From NCBI GenBank assembly GCA_020345785.1, contig CP070771.1, forward strand, positions 303,149 to 319,045: a stretch of DNA of 15,897 nucleotides, in the 5' to 3' direction. Below are positions 1 through 7,340 of this stretch, in pieces. Position 1 is the stretch's first letter. Every line of letters begins with the position of its first letter. The notes under the pieces were generated by a model. That model was not told the origin of the DNA and did no database searches. It saw nothing but the letters and a program-made list of their open reading frames with translations. The position numbers were made by a program, and so were the translations under genes. This stretch comes from Desulfobacterales bacterium. Lineage in GTDB: Bacteria > Desulfobacterota > Desulfobacteria > Desulfobacterales > JAFDCJ01.

Positions 1-26
1 GTTCGATGTTCGATGTTCGATGTTCA
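1..26. repeat. GTTCGAT tandem heptamer repeat
   Basis: Three perfect tandem copies of the heptamer GTTCGAT are followed by a partial copy (GTTCA). The array touches the left window edge, so its full length is unknown. It lies about 88 nt past the stop codon of the DUF2065 gene on the minus strand. The remainder up to position 113 shows no convincing gene. Confidence 0.85.
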
Positions 27-113
27 TTAGATTTTTTTTAATCAAACTGGCCACCCCGGCGGTCATCGTCAGCGCCGACACCTGACACCAGAAACCATCA
101 GTTTCCAAGAGGT

Positions 114-299
114 CTACTGCCTCCCAAAGTAGACGAATGCCAACCCGAGCAACATGAGCACAAGTCCGAACCTGCGCAAGGATCCTTCCGGAGTCCCGGC
201 TATTTTTTTGATCCAGAATTTCATTTTTTCCGGAAAGGCAAAATACGGCAATCCTTCAATGATCATAACCATTCCAATTACGCAGAGAAAAAACTTCAT
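114..299 (-). CDS. DUF2065 family small inner-membrane protein (YjeT-like)
   Basis: This 61-residue protein has two predicted membrane segments (about residues 2-20 and 41-59) joined by a short basic, presumably cytoplasmic, stretch. The pattern EGLPYFAFP near residues 15-23, followed by LRRFGLVLM and a terminal LGLAFVYFGR, matches the DUF2065/YjeT layout as I know it, and the length is typical. The molecular role of the family is not established. It starts at an ATG with a purine-rich stretch upstream and ends at TAG. It lies 173 nt downstream of the SpoIIE-type phosphatase on the same strand. With that gap and a hairpin between them, co-transcription is possible but not shown. Family assignment is fairly secure; function is unknown. 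Confidence 0.8.
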   Translation of the reverse strand: MKFFLCVIGMVMIIEGLPYFAFPEKMKFWIKKIAGTPEGSLRRFGLVLMLLGLAFVYFGRQ

Positions 300-417
300 C
301 CTTTTCAGACCTGTCCGATTTCAATTCTGTAATAATAGGGCTGAATATAGTCTTTTGAACTGAGTTTTGTCAAAGCAAACATCGGGTGCTTTGAAATTTC
401 ATTATTTGGACGACAAT

Positions 418-444
418 TTCAGCAATTCCAATCCGATTGCTGAA
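418..444. terminator. Perfect inverted repeat downstream of the phosphatase gene
   Basis: Arms TTCAGCAAT (418-426) and ATTGCTGAA (436-444) are perfectly complementary around a 9-nt loop, about 30 nt past the minus-strand stop codon at 473. There is no U-run on either side, so it is not a classical intrinsic terminator. It may be a factor-dependent terminator, an mRNA 3'-end stabiliser or an operator for the DUF2065 gene. Confidence 0.35.
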
Positions 445-472
445 TATATGGCGTGGTGCCAGGATCAATGTG

Positions 473-2605
473 TTATTCGACCGCTTCTTTCACTTTGATG
501 ACCACTAGCGTGATATCATCAGATTTTTTTTGTAGGGGATAACGAAAATCATCCAGTGCCGCAGTCACCGCATCAATAATTTGCCGGGCGCTTTTTTGTG
601 CCTGGTCGCGGATGATCTTTTTCAGCCTTTCTTTGCCGAACATCTCGCCCTGGGAATTATGGGTTTCCCAAATTCCGTCCGTACCGATCGCAATGATCTG
701 ATCCGGCTTTATTTCCCATTGAAGTTGCTCGTATTCAGCGTCTGCAGTGACCCCCAGAGGCAGACCGCTTCCACCAAGCTCCGTAAAAAAATCCGATTGG
801 CTGTCAAAGAAAAAGGCGGCATCATGCCCGGCGCGCACCCAGCAGAACATTTTTTCCTGCAGATTGATCTCGCCGTAGAAAAGGGTCATAAACTGACCGG
901 ATTCCTTTGTATCCTCTGTCAGCCGTCGATTCACATCGGTGACAATTTCCTTGATGCTGCCGGACATGGCAGTGCGTTGACGCAACAAAGCGCGGGCGGT
1001 GGTCATCAAAAGGGCCGAAGAAATACCGTGGCCGGATACATCACCGACCACTACACTAATTTTATCCTTGGTCGCCCCAAGATAATCAAAATAATCACCG
1101 CCCGTCTCCTCACAATAATCGCTTGCTCCCGCTATATCCAGACCTTCGACCTGCGGATCGAATCTTGGCAAAAGATTCTGCTGAACCTCCATAGCCAGAT
1201 CCAACGATTTTAGCAATTGATAGTGTTCCTCCAGCCGAGGTCCGACGCTGTTGAATACCCGCGCCATATCGCCAAATTCATCCCGGGAGCGGATGTCCAC
1301 CCGGGTGTCGAGCTGTCCCTGCGCAAGACGCCGAGCGCCGTCAGCCAATATCTGCATCGGCTTGGTGACGGATCGTGAAAATACCAGCGCCAGAATAACA
1401 ATAATAACGAAAATTCCGGCAATCGTGTAGCTGGTGAGCGTCAGCAGTTTCCGAATCTGGGATTGAATATATTCTTCAGCCTGCAGGGCGGGTTTGATAA
1501 TTTCGGTGTACGGCGTAATCAGCATCAGAAAGCTTTGCTGATGAATCGGTCCGTAAACCCAGAGGCAATCACAGCCGCTGTAGCGCATTCTGCGGATATT
1601 ACCGATTCCCTTTTCAAGATCCTGCAGCATCGCTTGATACTGGGTATCGTCATCGGCAACCAGCCAGTCCTCCTGCAAAGGGATGTGCCAGCTTCGATGC
1701 TCAAGATCGGCCGGATCTTCCCGGGCAATCACCCGGATGCCGTTTTTACCGGTGCCGGGCCGGGTGGCCAGGTAGACCACAAAAGAGCGGGTTTGGTCAG
1801 GAATATGCCTTAAAAGCAGACGGCGTTCCAGAAGATTGCGAATGGGAATTATCAGGGCGGTGACGCCCGTAATCTTTCCATCGGGACCCGTTATGGGACG
1901 AGACACGGCGATTACCCTCTGACGCGTAACCGCATCCACAAACTGGTCCGTCCAGAAGCTGTCAAGATTCAAAGCCTCTGTGTACCAGCGCTGCTTTCTC
2001 GGATCATACCCTTCGGGAAATCCGCCGTGACCGGGATAGGCGGTGTACAACCCGTTATCCAGCGCGATGTATTGCCAGAGCACCAGCTCTTTGAGGTACG
2101 ATGACAAGCCCAGATAGATCGAAGTCAGAGGCGATAAACGTTCAATATCGCCTTTAACTTCCGACGGATGAATACCCGCCACCCAATTGAAAACCTGGGC
2201 CGAATAGGTAACTTGCATCAATTCCCTTTTATCTTCCGAGATGAATCGATAGTGGCTGGGGGAGGTCGCCAGATCTTGGGGCAAATTGCGTTTAGCATCA
2301 AAATCTTCGGCAAAATAAATGGTTGCAGGTTCCAAACTTTTTTGAGCCAGAAAACGTTGTATCTCTCCGGACTGATAAACCAGCGCAATCTCAAGCGACT
2401 CTCTTTTCTGGGAAAGCATTTGCGAATAAGATTCGACCACAAACTTCAGCCGGTTTTTGGTGTTTACATTAAGATTCTCTCTGGAGCGGGAGACCAGTTC
2501 GTCTGCCAGCGCGCGCACGCTGCGCTTTCCAAAAAATCGCATGGACATCATGGGCACGAGAGCAATCAATAAAAGCAACATCGTCAGTTTCCAGCGAAAT
2601 CGCAT
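473..2605 (-). CDS. Membrane-anchored sensor phosphatase: dCache-like sensor, HAMP, PP2C/SpoIIE domain (RsbU-like)
   Basis: This is a 710-residue serine/threonine phosphatase expected to dephosphorylate a STAS-domain antagonist and so switch a partner-switching pathway in response to an extracytoplasmic signal. An N-terminal membrane helix (residues 4-22) is followed by a large periplasmic region with the dCache-like motif DPRKQRWYTEA (about 201-211), a second membrane helix (387-409), a HAMP linker (410-462) and a C-terminal SpoIIE/PP2C domain (468-706). The PP2C metal-binding motifs are intact: GGDYFD, GDVSGHG, GTDGIWE and the late SDDITL. ATG 2605 is chosen because AGGGAGG at 2613-2619 sits 7 nt upstream; the two TTG codons just upstream are too close to it. 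It is transcribed divergently from the ABC/RsbW/RsbV-like cluster, whose STAS protein is the obvious candidate substrate (inference). Domain calls are secure; the ligand is unknown. Confidence 0.93.
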   Translation of the reverse strand: MRFRWKLTMLLLLIALVPMMSMRFFGKRSVRALADELVSRSRENLNVNTKNRLKFVVESYSQMLSQKRESLEIALVYQSGEIQRFLAQKSLEPATIYFAEDFDAKRNLPQDLATSPSHYRFISEDKRELMQVTYSAQVFNWVAGIHPSEVKGDIERLSPLTSIYLGLSSYLKELVLWQYIALDNGLYTAYPGHGGFPEGYDPRKQRWYTEALNLDSFWTDQFVDAVTRQRVIAVSRPITGPDGKITGVTALIIPIRNLLERRLLLRHIPDQTRSFVVYLATRPGTGKNGIRVIAREDPADLEHRSWHIPLQEDWLVADDDTQYQAMLQDLEKGIGNIRRMRYSGCDCLWVYGPIHQQSFLMLITPYTEIIKPALQAEEYIQSQIRKLLTLTSYTIAGIFVIIVILALVFSRSVTKPMQILADGARRLAQGQLDTRVDIRSRDEFGDMARVFNSVGPRLEEHYQLLKSLDLAMEVQQNLLPRFDPQVEGLDIAGASDYCEETGGDYFDYLGATKDKISVVVGDVSGHGISSALLMTTARALLRQRTAMSGSIKEIVTDVNRRLTEDTKESGQFMTLFYGEINLQEKMFCWVRAGHDAAFFFDSQSDFFTELGGSGLPLGVTADAEYEQLQWEIKPDQIIAIGTDGIWETHNSQGEMFGKERLKKIIRDQAQKSARQIIDAVTAALDDFRYPLQKKSDDITLVVIKVKEAVE

Positions 2606-2647
2606 CAACAAACCTCCCTAAAGTTGTTATTCATCCGCCCGGACCAC

Positions 2648-2672
2648 GTTGAACATTCTCATCAGGTTCAAC
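2648..2672. promoter_or_regulatory. Inverted repeat in the divergent intergenic region, possible operator
   Basis: GTTGAAC (2648-2654) and GTTCAAC (2666-2672) form a perfect 7-bp inverted repeat with an 11-nt spacer, between the divergent phosphatase and ABC genes. A GC palindrome CCGGGCCCGG follows at 2686-2695. Position and symmetry would suit a shared operator, but no regulator is known here and chance occurrence cannot be excluded. Confidence 0.25.
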
Positions 2673-2743
2673 TGGAGGCAGCCGACCGGGCCCGGGTTGC
2701 AAATAAGCATTCAGTGGTTACGTTTATGCTCACGAATTTATCC

Positions 2744-2773
2744 TTGTCATACCTACTCATTAATAGTAATAAT
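2744..2773 (+). promoter_or_regulatory. Candidate sigma-70-type promoter for the ABC/partner-switching operon
   Basis: TTGTCA (2744-2749) and AATAAT (2768-2773) are separated by 18 nt in an AT-rich stretch and would give a leader of roughly 75 nt before the ABC start codon. The match is moderate (5 of 6 at each box), and the region is AT-rich enough for such a match to arise by chance. Confidence 0.3.
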
Positions 2774-2855
2774 TACGAATTCATAGAATGGCCGAAACCC
2801 GAAAGTTATCCCCTGATTACGTAATTTCATATTCAAAAGGGTGAAGGAGCCTGCC

Positions 2856-5372
2856 ATGGCTAAAGCTGAACTTCCTATCGTCAAACGTTCCCTGTTTTCC
2901 TGGATATTCGACGGTAATCTTAAATTTCAATTACTGCTCTTGCTTATCATCGTCGTGATGGTTTTTGCCAGGGTTTTGCCCCTTGAAATGCAAAAGCGCA
3001 TCGTCAACGAAGCCATCAAGCTGAGAAGCATCGATATACTACTTTTATACAGCGGCGTCTACCTGGCAGCGGTGGTTTTCTTCAGTCTACTGAAATACCT
3101 GACCAATATCATTCAAACCCTTATCACCCAGCGGACCACCGCCCGCATGCGCAAAGCGCTGTACAGTCACATCTTGACCCTGCCGTTGAACTATTTCAGA
3201 AGAACCCAACCCGGGACCGTTGTCAATGCCCTCACGACGGAGTTGACCATGCCCGGCAATTTCGTCGGAATGGCGGTGTCAGCACCCGTCACCAACGTTT
3301 TGACCCTGCTGGCTTTTGCCGGCTACCTGTTTTGGCTCAATCCGCTGTTGGCTGCCGTATCATTGAGTATTTATCCGTTCGTCGTTTTTTTGTTGCCGCT
3401 GCTGCAAAGGGGTGTCAATAAGGCCAATAAAAAACGCGTGGACACGGCCCGGACGTTTTCGGCCCGAATTGCGGAATCCATTTCCGGGATTCATGAAATC
3501 CACGGTAACGGCTCCTATAGGTTGGAACGCCGTAAATACAACAAACTGGTCGACCGGTTGCTGAAAATCAGGATCGTTTGGAGCCTGTATCGATTCGGCG
3601 TCAAAACGCTCAATGGTTTTTTCACCGGGCTGGGGCCTTTTCTGGTGTTCTTACTGGGAGGGTATCTGACCATCAAGGGCCGGCTGGAACTGGGAGCACT
3701 GGTTGCATTTTTGTCGGCCCAGGAACGTTTATTTGATCCCTGGAAAGAACTTATCGAGTTTTATCAGGTATACCAGGACGGCAGGATCAACTACGACCGC
3801 ACCATGGAATATTTCGACGTTGAACCGGAGCACGAGCTGGAGCCCCGTGGCCGCGAACCGCTGGAGTTGGATGGCAGCGTGGAGGTAAAGGATTTGTCTT
3901 TCGTAACCGACAGCGGTATTCCCCTGCTCGACGGCATCAACATGTCTTTGAAGCCGGGCGAGCACTTGGCGCTGGTGGGATTTTCCGGCAGCGGCAAAAG
4001 CACGCTGGCGCTGTGTATCGGGCAGCTTTATAAATACACCGGCGGAAGCGTAATGATCGGCGACAAGGAAGTTTCAGGACTCACCAAAAAAGACATCATA
4101 TACAATATGGGTTTCGTGGCCCAGAGCCCGTTCATATTTGAAGGTTCGATCGAAGAAAATATTCTCTACTCCTGTCGGGCCAAAACCGGAGATAACGGTC
4201 AGGGGGAGGGGAAAAACGGCATGCCCTCCCTGGACGACATTATTGCCGTCCTCCATCAAACCGGCATTTTCGTCGACGTGCTGCGATTCGGTCTTAACGC
4301 TATTTTGACCCATGATCAGCATAAGGAACTGGTCGACGCGATTATTCGCATCCGCAAGAACTTCCAGCAGGATTACGGCGAAGAACTGGCGGATTTTGTC
4401 GAATTTTTTGATGAAAACCAATATCTTTACTACTCCAGCGTGGCTGAAAATCTGACCTTCGGTGCCCCCAACAAGCCTGAATTTGCCGGTGAAAATTTGG
4501 CTAAAAGCAAATATTTTTTGGAGTTTCTGGACACCGCCGACCTGACCCGACCGCTGCTTAGCCTGGGTGCCAATCTCTGCCGGCAAACGGTTGATATTCT
4601 GGGTGGTCTGCCGCCGGATGCCGTTTTTTTTCAGCAAAGTCCACTAAACCCGGAGGAGCTGGAAGAGTTCAAAGTTCTGGAAGAACATTTGAAGAAAAAG
4701 AGACTGCACGAACTGGATGATGAGGATCGCCAAAAACTGCTGGAATTGGGCTTGCGGTTTACACCCGGTATTCATAAGATGGCTGCGTTGCCGGAAATTC
4801 TGGAGATGTTGATTCTTGAAAGCCGGGCGCTGTTTCACGATAAAATTGCCGAAGACGACCCGGAGGCATTTACTTTTTATCAAATGTCGGAGTACATATA
4901 TTCTCAGACAATTTTGAACAATATCTTTTTCGGTAAAACGAAGACTGCCAATCCCCAGGCCCAGGAAAGAATCGACCAGAGCATTATTCAGCTTTTAATT
5001 GAGGAAGATTTTCTGGAAACCATCATCGAAATCGGCATGCATTATCAGGTGGGCACCAAGGGAGACAAATTGTCCGGTGGGCAGCAGCAGAAGCTGGCAA
5101 TAGCCAGAATATTTCTCAAGGCGCCGCGGATTTTGATAATGGACGAAGCAACGTCGGCGCTTGACAACAAATCCCAGACCCGCATTCAAAACCTGTTGGA
5201 AACCCGCTGGAAGAAGAAAAGCACCGTGGTTTCCGTTGTTCACCGGCTGGATACCATCAAAAATTATGACAAGGTCGCGGTCATGAAGGCCGGCAAAATT
5301 CTTGAAATGGGCACATATGATGAACTGATGGCCCGGAAAGGGATGCTCTATGAGCTTGTCGGAAAAAAATAA
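2856..5372 (+). CDS. Exporter-type ABC transporter (fused permease and ATPase) with a greatly enlarged nucleotide-binding domain
   Basis: This 838-residue half-transporter has an N-terminal ABC type-1 membrane domain (about 20-315) and a C-terminal ATPase. Walker A GFSGSGKST lies at 375-383, the Q-loop Gln at 423, the signature LSGGQQQ at 739-745, Walker B ILIMDEA at 759-765 and the H-loop His at 796, so all catalytic elements are present. The oddity is the distance of about 315 residues from Q-loop to signature, where roughly 70-90 is usual. The extra segment holds two more stretches resembling the region after a Q-loop: SVAENLTFG (about 528-536) and TILNNIFFG (about 685-693), besides the original SIEENILYS (431-439). 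ATG 2856 is chosen over an upstream in-frame GTG because AAGGAG lies 6 nt before it. It heads an operon; the next gene overlaps its stop. It is presumably a homodimeric inner-membrane exporter; the substrate is unknown. Confidence 0.93.
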   Translation: MAKAELPIVKRSLFSWIFDGNLKFQLLLLLIIVVMVFARVLPLEMQKRIVNEAIKLRSIDILLLYSGVYLAAVVFFSLLKYLTNIIQTLITQRTTARMRKALYSHILTLPLNYFRRTQPGTVVNALTTELTMPGNFVGMAVSAPVTNVLTLLAFAGYLFWLNPLLAAVSLSIYPFVVFLLPLLQRGVNKANKKRVDTARTFSARIAESISGIHEIHGNGSYRLERRKYNKLVDRLLKIRIVWSLYRFGVKTLNGFFTGLGPFLVFLLGGYLTIKGRLELGALVAFLSAQERLFDPWKELIEFYQVYQDGRINYDRTMEYFDVEPEHELEPRGREPLELDGSVEVKDLSFVTDSGIPLLDGINMSLKPGEHLALVGFSGSGKSTLALCIGQLYKYTGGSVMIGDKEVSGLTKKDIIYNMGFVAQSPFIFEGSIEENILYSCRAKTGDNGQGEGKNGMPSLDDIIAVLHQTGIFVDVLRFGLNAILTHDQHKELVDAIIRIRKNFQQDYGEELADFVEFFDENQYLYYSSVAENLTFGAPNKPEFAGENLAKSKYFLEFLDTADLTRPLLSLGANLCRQTVDILGGLPPDAVFFQQSPLNPEELEEFKVLEEHLKKKRLHELDDEDRQKLLELGLRFTPGIHKMAALPEILEMLILESRALFHDKIAEDDPEAFTFYQMSEYIYSQTILNNIFFGKTKTANPQAQERIDQSIIQLLIEEDFLETIIEIGMHYQVGTKGDKLSGGQQQKLAIARIFLKAPRILIMDEATSALDNKSQTRIQNLLETRWKKKSTVVSVVHRLDTIKNYDKVAVMKAGKILEMGTYDELMARKGMLYELVGKK

Positions 5373-5874
5373 GCAAAACCCTTCAAGTGAATTCCAGGAA
5401 AATCTGGAAATCTTGAGACAAACCTACTTTTTCTCAGGACTTCCACTTGAAACCCTAAAAATTTTCGCTTATCTTTGTACGAGAGAAAAATTCAGACAGG
5501 GCGAGCATATTTTTCGCCAGGACGAGGACGACGGCCAGGCGTTCTATATTATCGATGGTAAAGCCAGACTTGAGCGCACAAACAACGGCGAAATATCTGA
5601 AGTTCGCGACTGTGGGACCGGGGATTTTCTGGGAGGCTTGACGTTACTGGGCGAAACGGGCCGGTTATTTTCGCTGAAATCAGTTACGGATACAACCTGC
5701 CTCGTTTTGAGCCGGGAGAAGTTTGCCAAAACCATGGAGCAGTTTCCCGGTTTGATGATGAAGATATGTAAAGCCGTGGCCCAGCATATAGATAACTGGG
5801 AAAAGCGGTTTCTTGCTGATCGAGGGGATCAATGTGGTGAATGTATGAGGAGACTGGGGGTAACCCTCATCTGA
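5350..5874 (+). CDS. Cyclic-nucleotide-binding-fold (CAP-like) regulatory domain protein without DNA-binding domain
   Basis: This 174-residue protein is essentially one CAP_ED/cNMP-binding fold (about 24-150). It carries the typical opening FFSGLPLETLKIFAYLC, the beta-roll phrases FRQGEHIFRQ and AFYIIDGKARLE, and a degenerate ligand cassette around 93-111. At the usual phosphate-cassette FGE position it reads LGG, so the Glu that normally contacts the ribose is replaced by Gly96, which makes classical cAMP/cGMP binding doubtful. No helix-turn-helix follows. Instead there is a C-terminal helix and a CGEC pair (162-165) that could bind metal or respond to redox. The start ATG overlaps the end of the ABC gene by 23 nt, with AAAGGGA 6 nt upstream, indicating translational coupling and a role as a transporter-associated regulator (inference). 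Confidence 0.85.
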   Translation: MSLSEKNKQNPSSEFQENLEILRQTYFFSGLPLETLKIFAYLCTREKFRQGEHIFRQDEDDGQAFYIIDGKARLERTNNGEISEVRDCGTGDFLGGLTLLGETGRLFSLKSVTDTTCLVLSREKFAKTMEQFPGLMMKICKAVAQHIDNWEKRFLADRGDQCGECMRRLGVTLI

Positions 5875-5965
5875 GCTGCGACAGCAGGGCAAGATTTCAA
5901 TAGGAGTGTGGGGGAACAGCAAGATCAGGGTCGCTGTACCCGGATCCTCGAAAGGTGGTCGCTTT

Positions 5966-6397
5966 ATGGCGAAGAAAGCGTATTCATTTGAACTCAAGAG
6001 CAGCCTTTCCGAACTAGATAACTTGTGCATGAATCTGGAAACTGTTGGCGAAAAACTCGGATTATCAAAGAAACTGATATTTGAGATAAACCTGGCCTTG
6101 GACGAATTGTTCACCAACATCATCTCATACGGATTCAGTGACGATGACGAGCATATTATTAAGGTGACCATTACACCGCAGAAAGAGGAAATTTGCCTGT
6201 GCATCGAGGATGACGGCCTTCCGTTTAATCCGATCGAATTTGCAACCCCTGATGTCGCTTGCTCGGTTGAGGATTGCAAAATAGGCGGACTGGGAATTCA
6301 CATCATACGCAAACTGATGGATGACATATGCTATGAACGCTGCGGGGATAAAAATGTTTTAACGCTCAAAAAAAATCTCTCGGAAGATGAATCTTAG
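5966..6397 (+). CDS. RsbW/SpoIIAB-like anti-sigma-factor-type serine kinase (HATPase_c)
   Basis: This 143-residue single-domain GHKL ATPase shows the N-box with Glu47 and Asn51 in ALDELFTNIISYGF (44-57), the G1 box EDDGLPFNP (81-89) and the G2 box GGLGIHII (107-114). These are hallmarks of the RsbW/SpoIIAB group, which phosphorylate a STAS antagonist and sequester a target protein. ATG 5966 is preferred: AAAGGTGG lies 7 nt before it. An upstream GTG at 5906 would add 20 poorly conserved-looking residues and has a GGAG placed too close. It lies 91 nt after the CAP-like gene and 69 nt before the STAS gene, on the same strand. The sequestered partner cannot be read from the window, since no sigma factor is present. 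Confidence 0.92.
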   Translation: MAKKAYSFELKSSLSELDNLCMNLETVGEKLGLSKKLIFEINLALDELFTNIISYGFSDDDEHIIKVTITPQKEEICLCIEDDGLPFNPIEFATPDVACSVEDCKIGGLGIHIIRKLMDDICYERCGDKNVLTLKKNLSEDES

Positions 6398-6466
6398 TTC
6401 AAAAAATATAGCGACACAAAAATTCACGAATCGATTTTAACATACGTGTCAACTGGGAGGATGGCA

Positions 6467-6799
6467 ATGGAAATTATCGAGGAAAAACAAAGCGGCATCA
6501 ACATCTTTAGACTTAACGGTCGCCTGGATTCAAATACATCACAGGGGTTTGAGCAAAAAATTTTTCAGGCGATATCCGATGGGTCGAAAAATATGGTTGT
6601 TGATTTTAAGGATCTAGACTACATTTCGAGTGCCGGTTTGCGCGTCATCTTAAAAGCAACTAAAGCCATCAAGCGCGAAGACGGCCGGATCATGCTCTGC
6701 TCCATGCAGGATTATGTCAAGGAAGTCTTCGAAATCGCAGGGTTTGATTCATTCTTGCCGATCGTTGCCAACATGGACGATGCGCTCAAGGCATTTTAA
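6467..6799 (+). CDS. RsbV/SpoIIAA-like STAS-domain anti-anti-sigma-type antagonist
   Basis: This 110-residue STAS domain opens with MEIIEEKQSGINIFRLNGRL and carries the conserved DYISSAGLRV motif (51-60), whose serine (Ser55, by alignment with RsbV/SpoIIAA) is the expected site phosphorylated by the neighbouring RsbW-like kinase and dephosphorylated by the divergent SpoIIE-type phosphatase. Length and lack of extra domains match stand-alone antagonists. Three in-frame starts exist (GTG 6446, ATG 6461, ATG 6467). GGGAGG at 6455-6460 abuts the second but is 6 nt from the third, so ATG 6467 is chosen. It is the last gene of the + strand cluster. The biochemical role follows from the family; the pairing with these neighbours is inferred from synteny. 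Confidence 0.93.
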   Translation: MEIIEEKQSGINIFRLNGRLDSNTSQGFEQKIFQAISDGSKNMVVDFKDLDYISSAGLRVILKATKAIKREDGRIMLCSMQDYVKEVFEIAGFDSFLPIVANMDDALKAF

Positions 6800-6805
6800 G
6801 CGTTA

Positions 6806-6889
6806 ATCAGCGACCACCAGCACTGCTTGGGATATGAGGAAGGCTACCCGGGAAGGGGCCGGGACCACGCTCTGCCGGTGGTCGCTGAT
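6806..6889. terminator. 84-nt long-stem structured element between convergent genes
   Basis: ATCAGCGACCACC (6806-6818) and GGTGGTCGCTGAT (6877-6889) are perfect inverted repeats; the stem extends to 17 bp with one mismatch (6806-6822 with 6873-6889). Inside the loop a smaller hairpin pairs CCCGG (6847-6851) with CCGGG (6859-6863). It begins 7 nt after the STAS stop, between convergent operons, so a bidirectional terminator role is plausible. The long loop, inner hairpin and absence of an adjacent U-run also fit a small palindromic mobile repeat or a structured RNA. Confidence 0.55.
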
Positions 6890-6956
6890 GTATATAAAGA
6901 ATTTTTGCTGCATAACGCTTTTTTCCGGCTAAAGCCTACCTTGCTCCCGCCAAAAA

Positions 6957-7340
6957 TCATCGCAGGCCGAGGAGACCGCGCTGTCCCAGTTGTTTGATAA
7001 AACTGGTCACGGAAACCTCGGCCTCCTTTTTTTCCAAACGATGGGTTTCGGCAAAAATCTGGACAATGCGGCGTACGGAACGCTTCCCATCCACCAGATC
7101 CCAAACTGCGGTCCCCAAAGCATCCAATTGAAGCTTTTTGGTATAAACCCGATCCGTGGGTCTTCCAAAGCGTTTGGCCATGGCAGCCATCCACGGCCTT
7201 ACCGTCAGCGGATATTCCAAGAGCACCTCCCCGGTCTCTAGCCGCATTTCTGAAATATGAAGGCTTTTGGCCGGGCGGTAATCAAGTGCCTGGCTGCGGG
7301 ATAGGGGACTTTTTCGGTGCCTGTCTCTAAAGACTTTCAT
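6957..7340 (-). CDS. PqqD family protein (RiPP-recognition-element-like fold)
   Basis: This 127-residue protein has the PqqD signature in its C-terminal two thirds: LDALGTAVWDLVDGKRSV (72-89), then VQIFAETHRLEKKEAEV (93-109), then VTSFIKQLGQRGLLGL (111-126). Family members such as PqqD bind a precursor peptide and hand it to a radical SAM or other modifying enzyme. This one carries about 65 residues of N-terminal extension (including LETGEVLLEYPLTVRPWMAA) not found in minimal PqqD. No radical SAM enzyme, precursor peptide or peptidase is visible in the window, so a role in peptide modification cannot be assumed. Its start overlaps the stop of the upstream 293-aa gene by 14 nt, indicating translational coupling. 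Confidence 0.8.
   Translation of the reverse strand: MKVFRDRHRKSPLSRSQALDYRPAKSLHISEMRLETGEVLLEYPLTVRPWMAAMAKRFGRPTDRVYTKKLQLDALGTAVWDLVDGKRSVRRIVQIFAETHRLEKKEAEVSVTSFIKQLGQRGLLGLR

Noticed and set aside
154..363. 69-aa + strand ORF opposite the DUF2065 gene
   Set aside because: It is antisense to the recognisable two-span DUF2065 protein and has no features of its own.
581..1213. 210-aa + strand ORF
   Set aside because: It lies wholly antisense to the PP2C/SpoIIE domain, whose motifs are intact; shadow ORF.
2606..2611. Two upstream TTG codons as start of the phosphatase
   Set aside because: AGGGAGG at 2613-2619 is only 1-4 nt from them but an ideal 7 nt from ATG 2605.
2624..2824. 66-aa + strand ORF in the divergent intergenic region
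   Set aside because: No ribosome-binding site or domain is seen, it lies opposite the phosphatase leader, and the stretch is better explained as a control region.
4074..4637. 187-aa minus-strand ORF inside the ABC gene
   Set aside because: It is antisense to the enlarged ATPase region. The + strand frame runs continuously from Walker A to Walker B, so the insertion is part of the ABC protein and not a separate gene.
5680..6279. 199-aa minus-strand ORF across the CAP-like and RsbW-like genes
   Set aside because: It is antisense to two well-supported domain proteins, with no recognisable motif.
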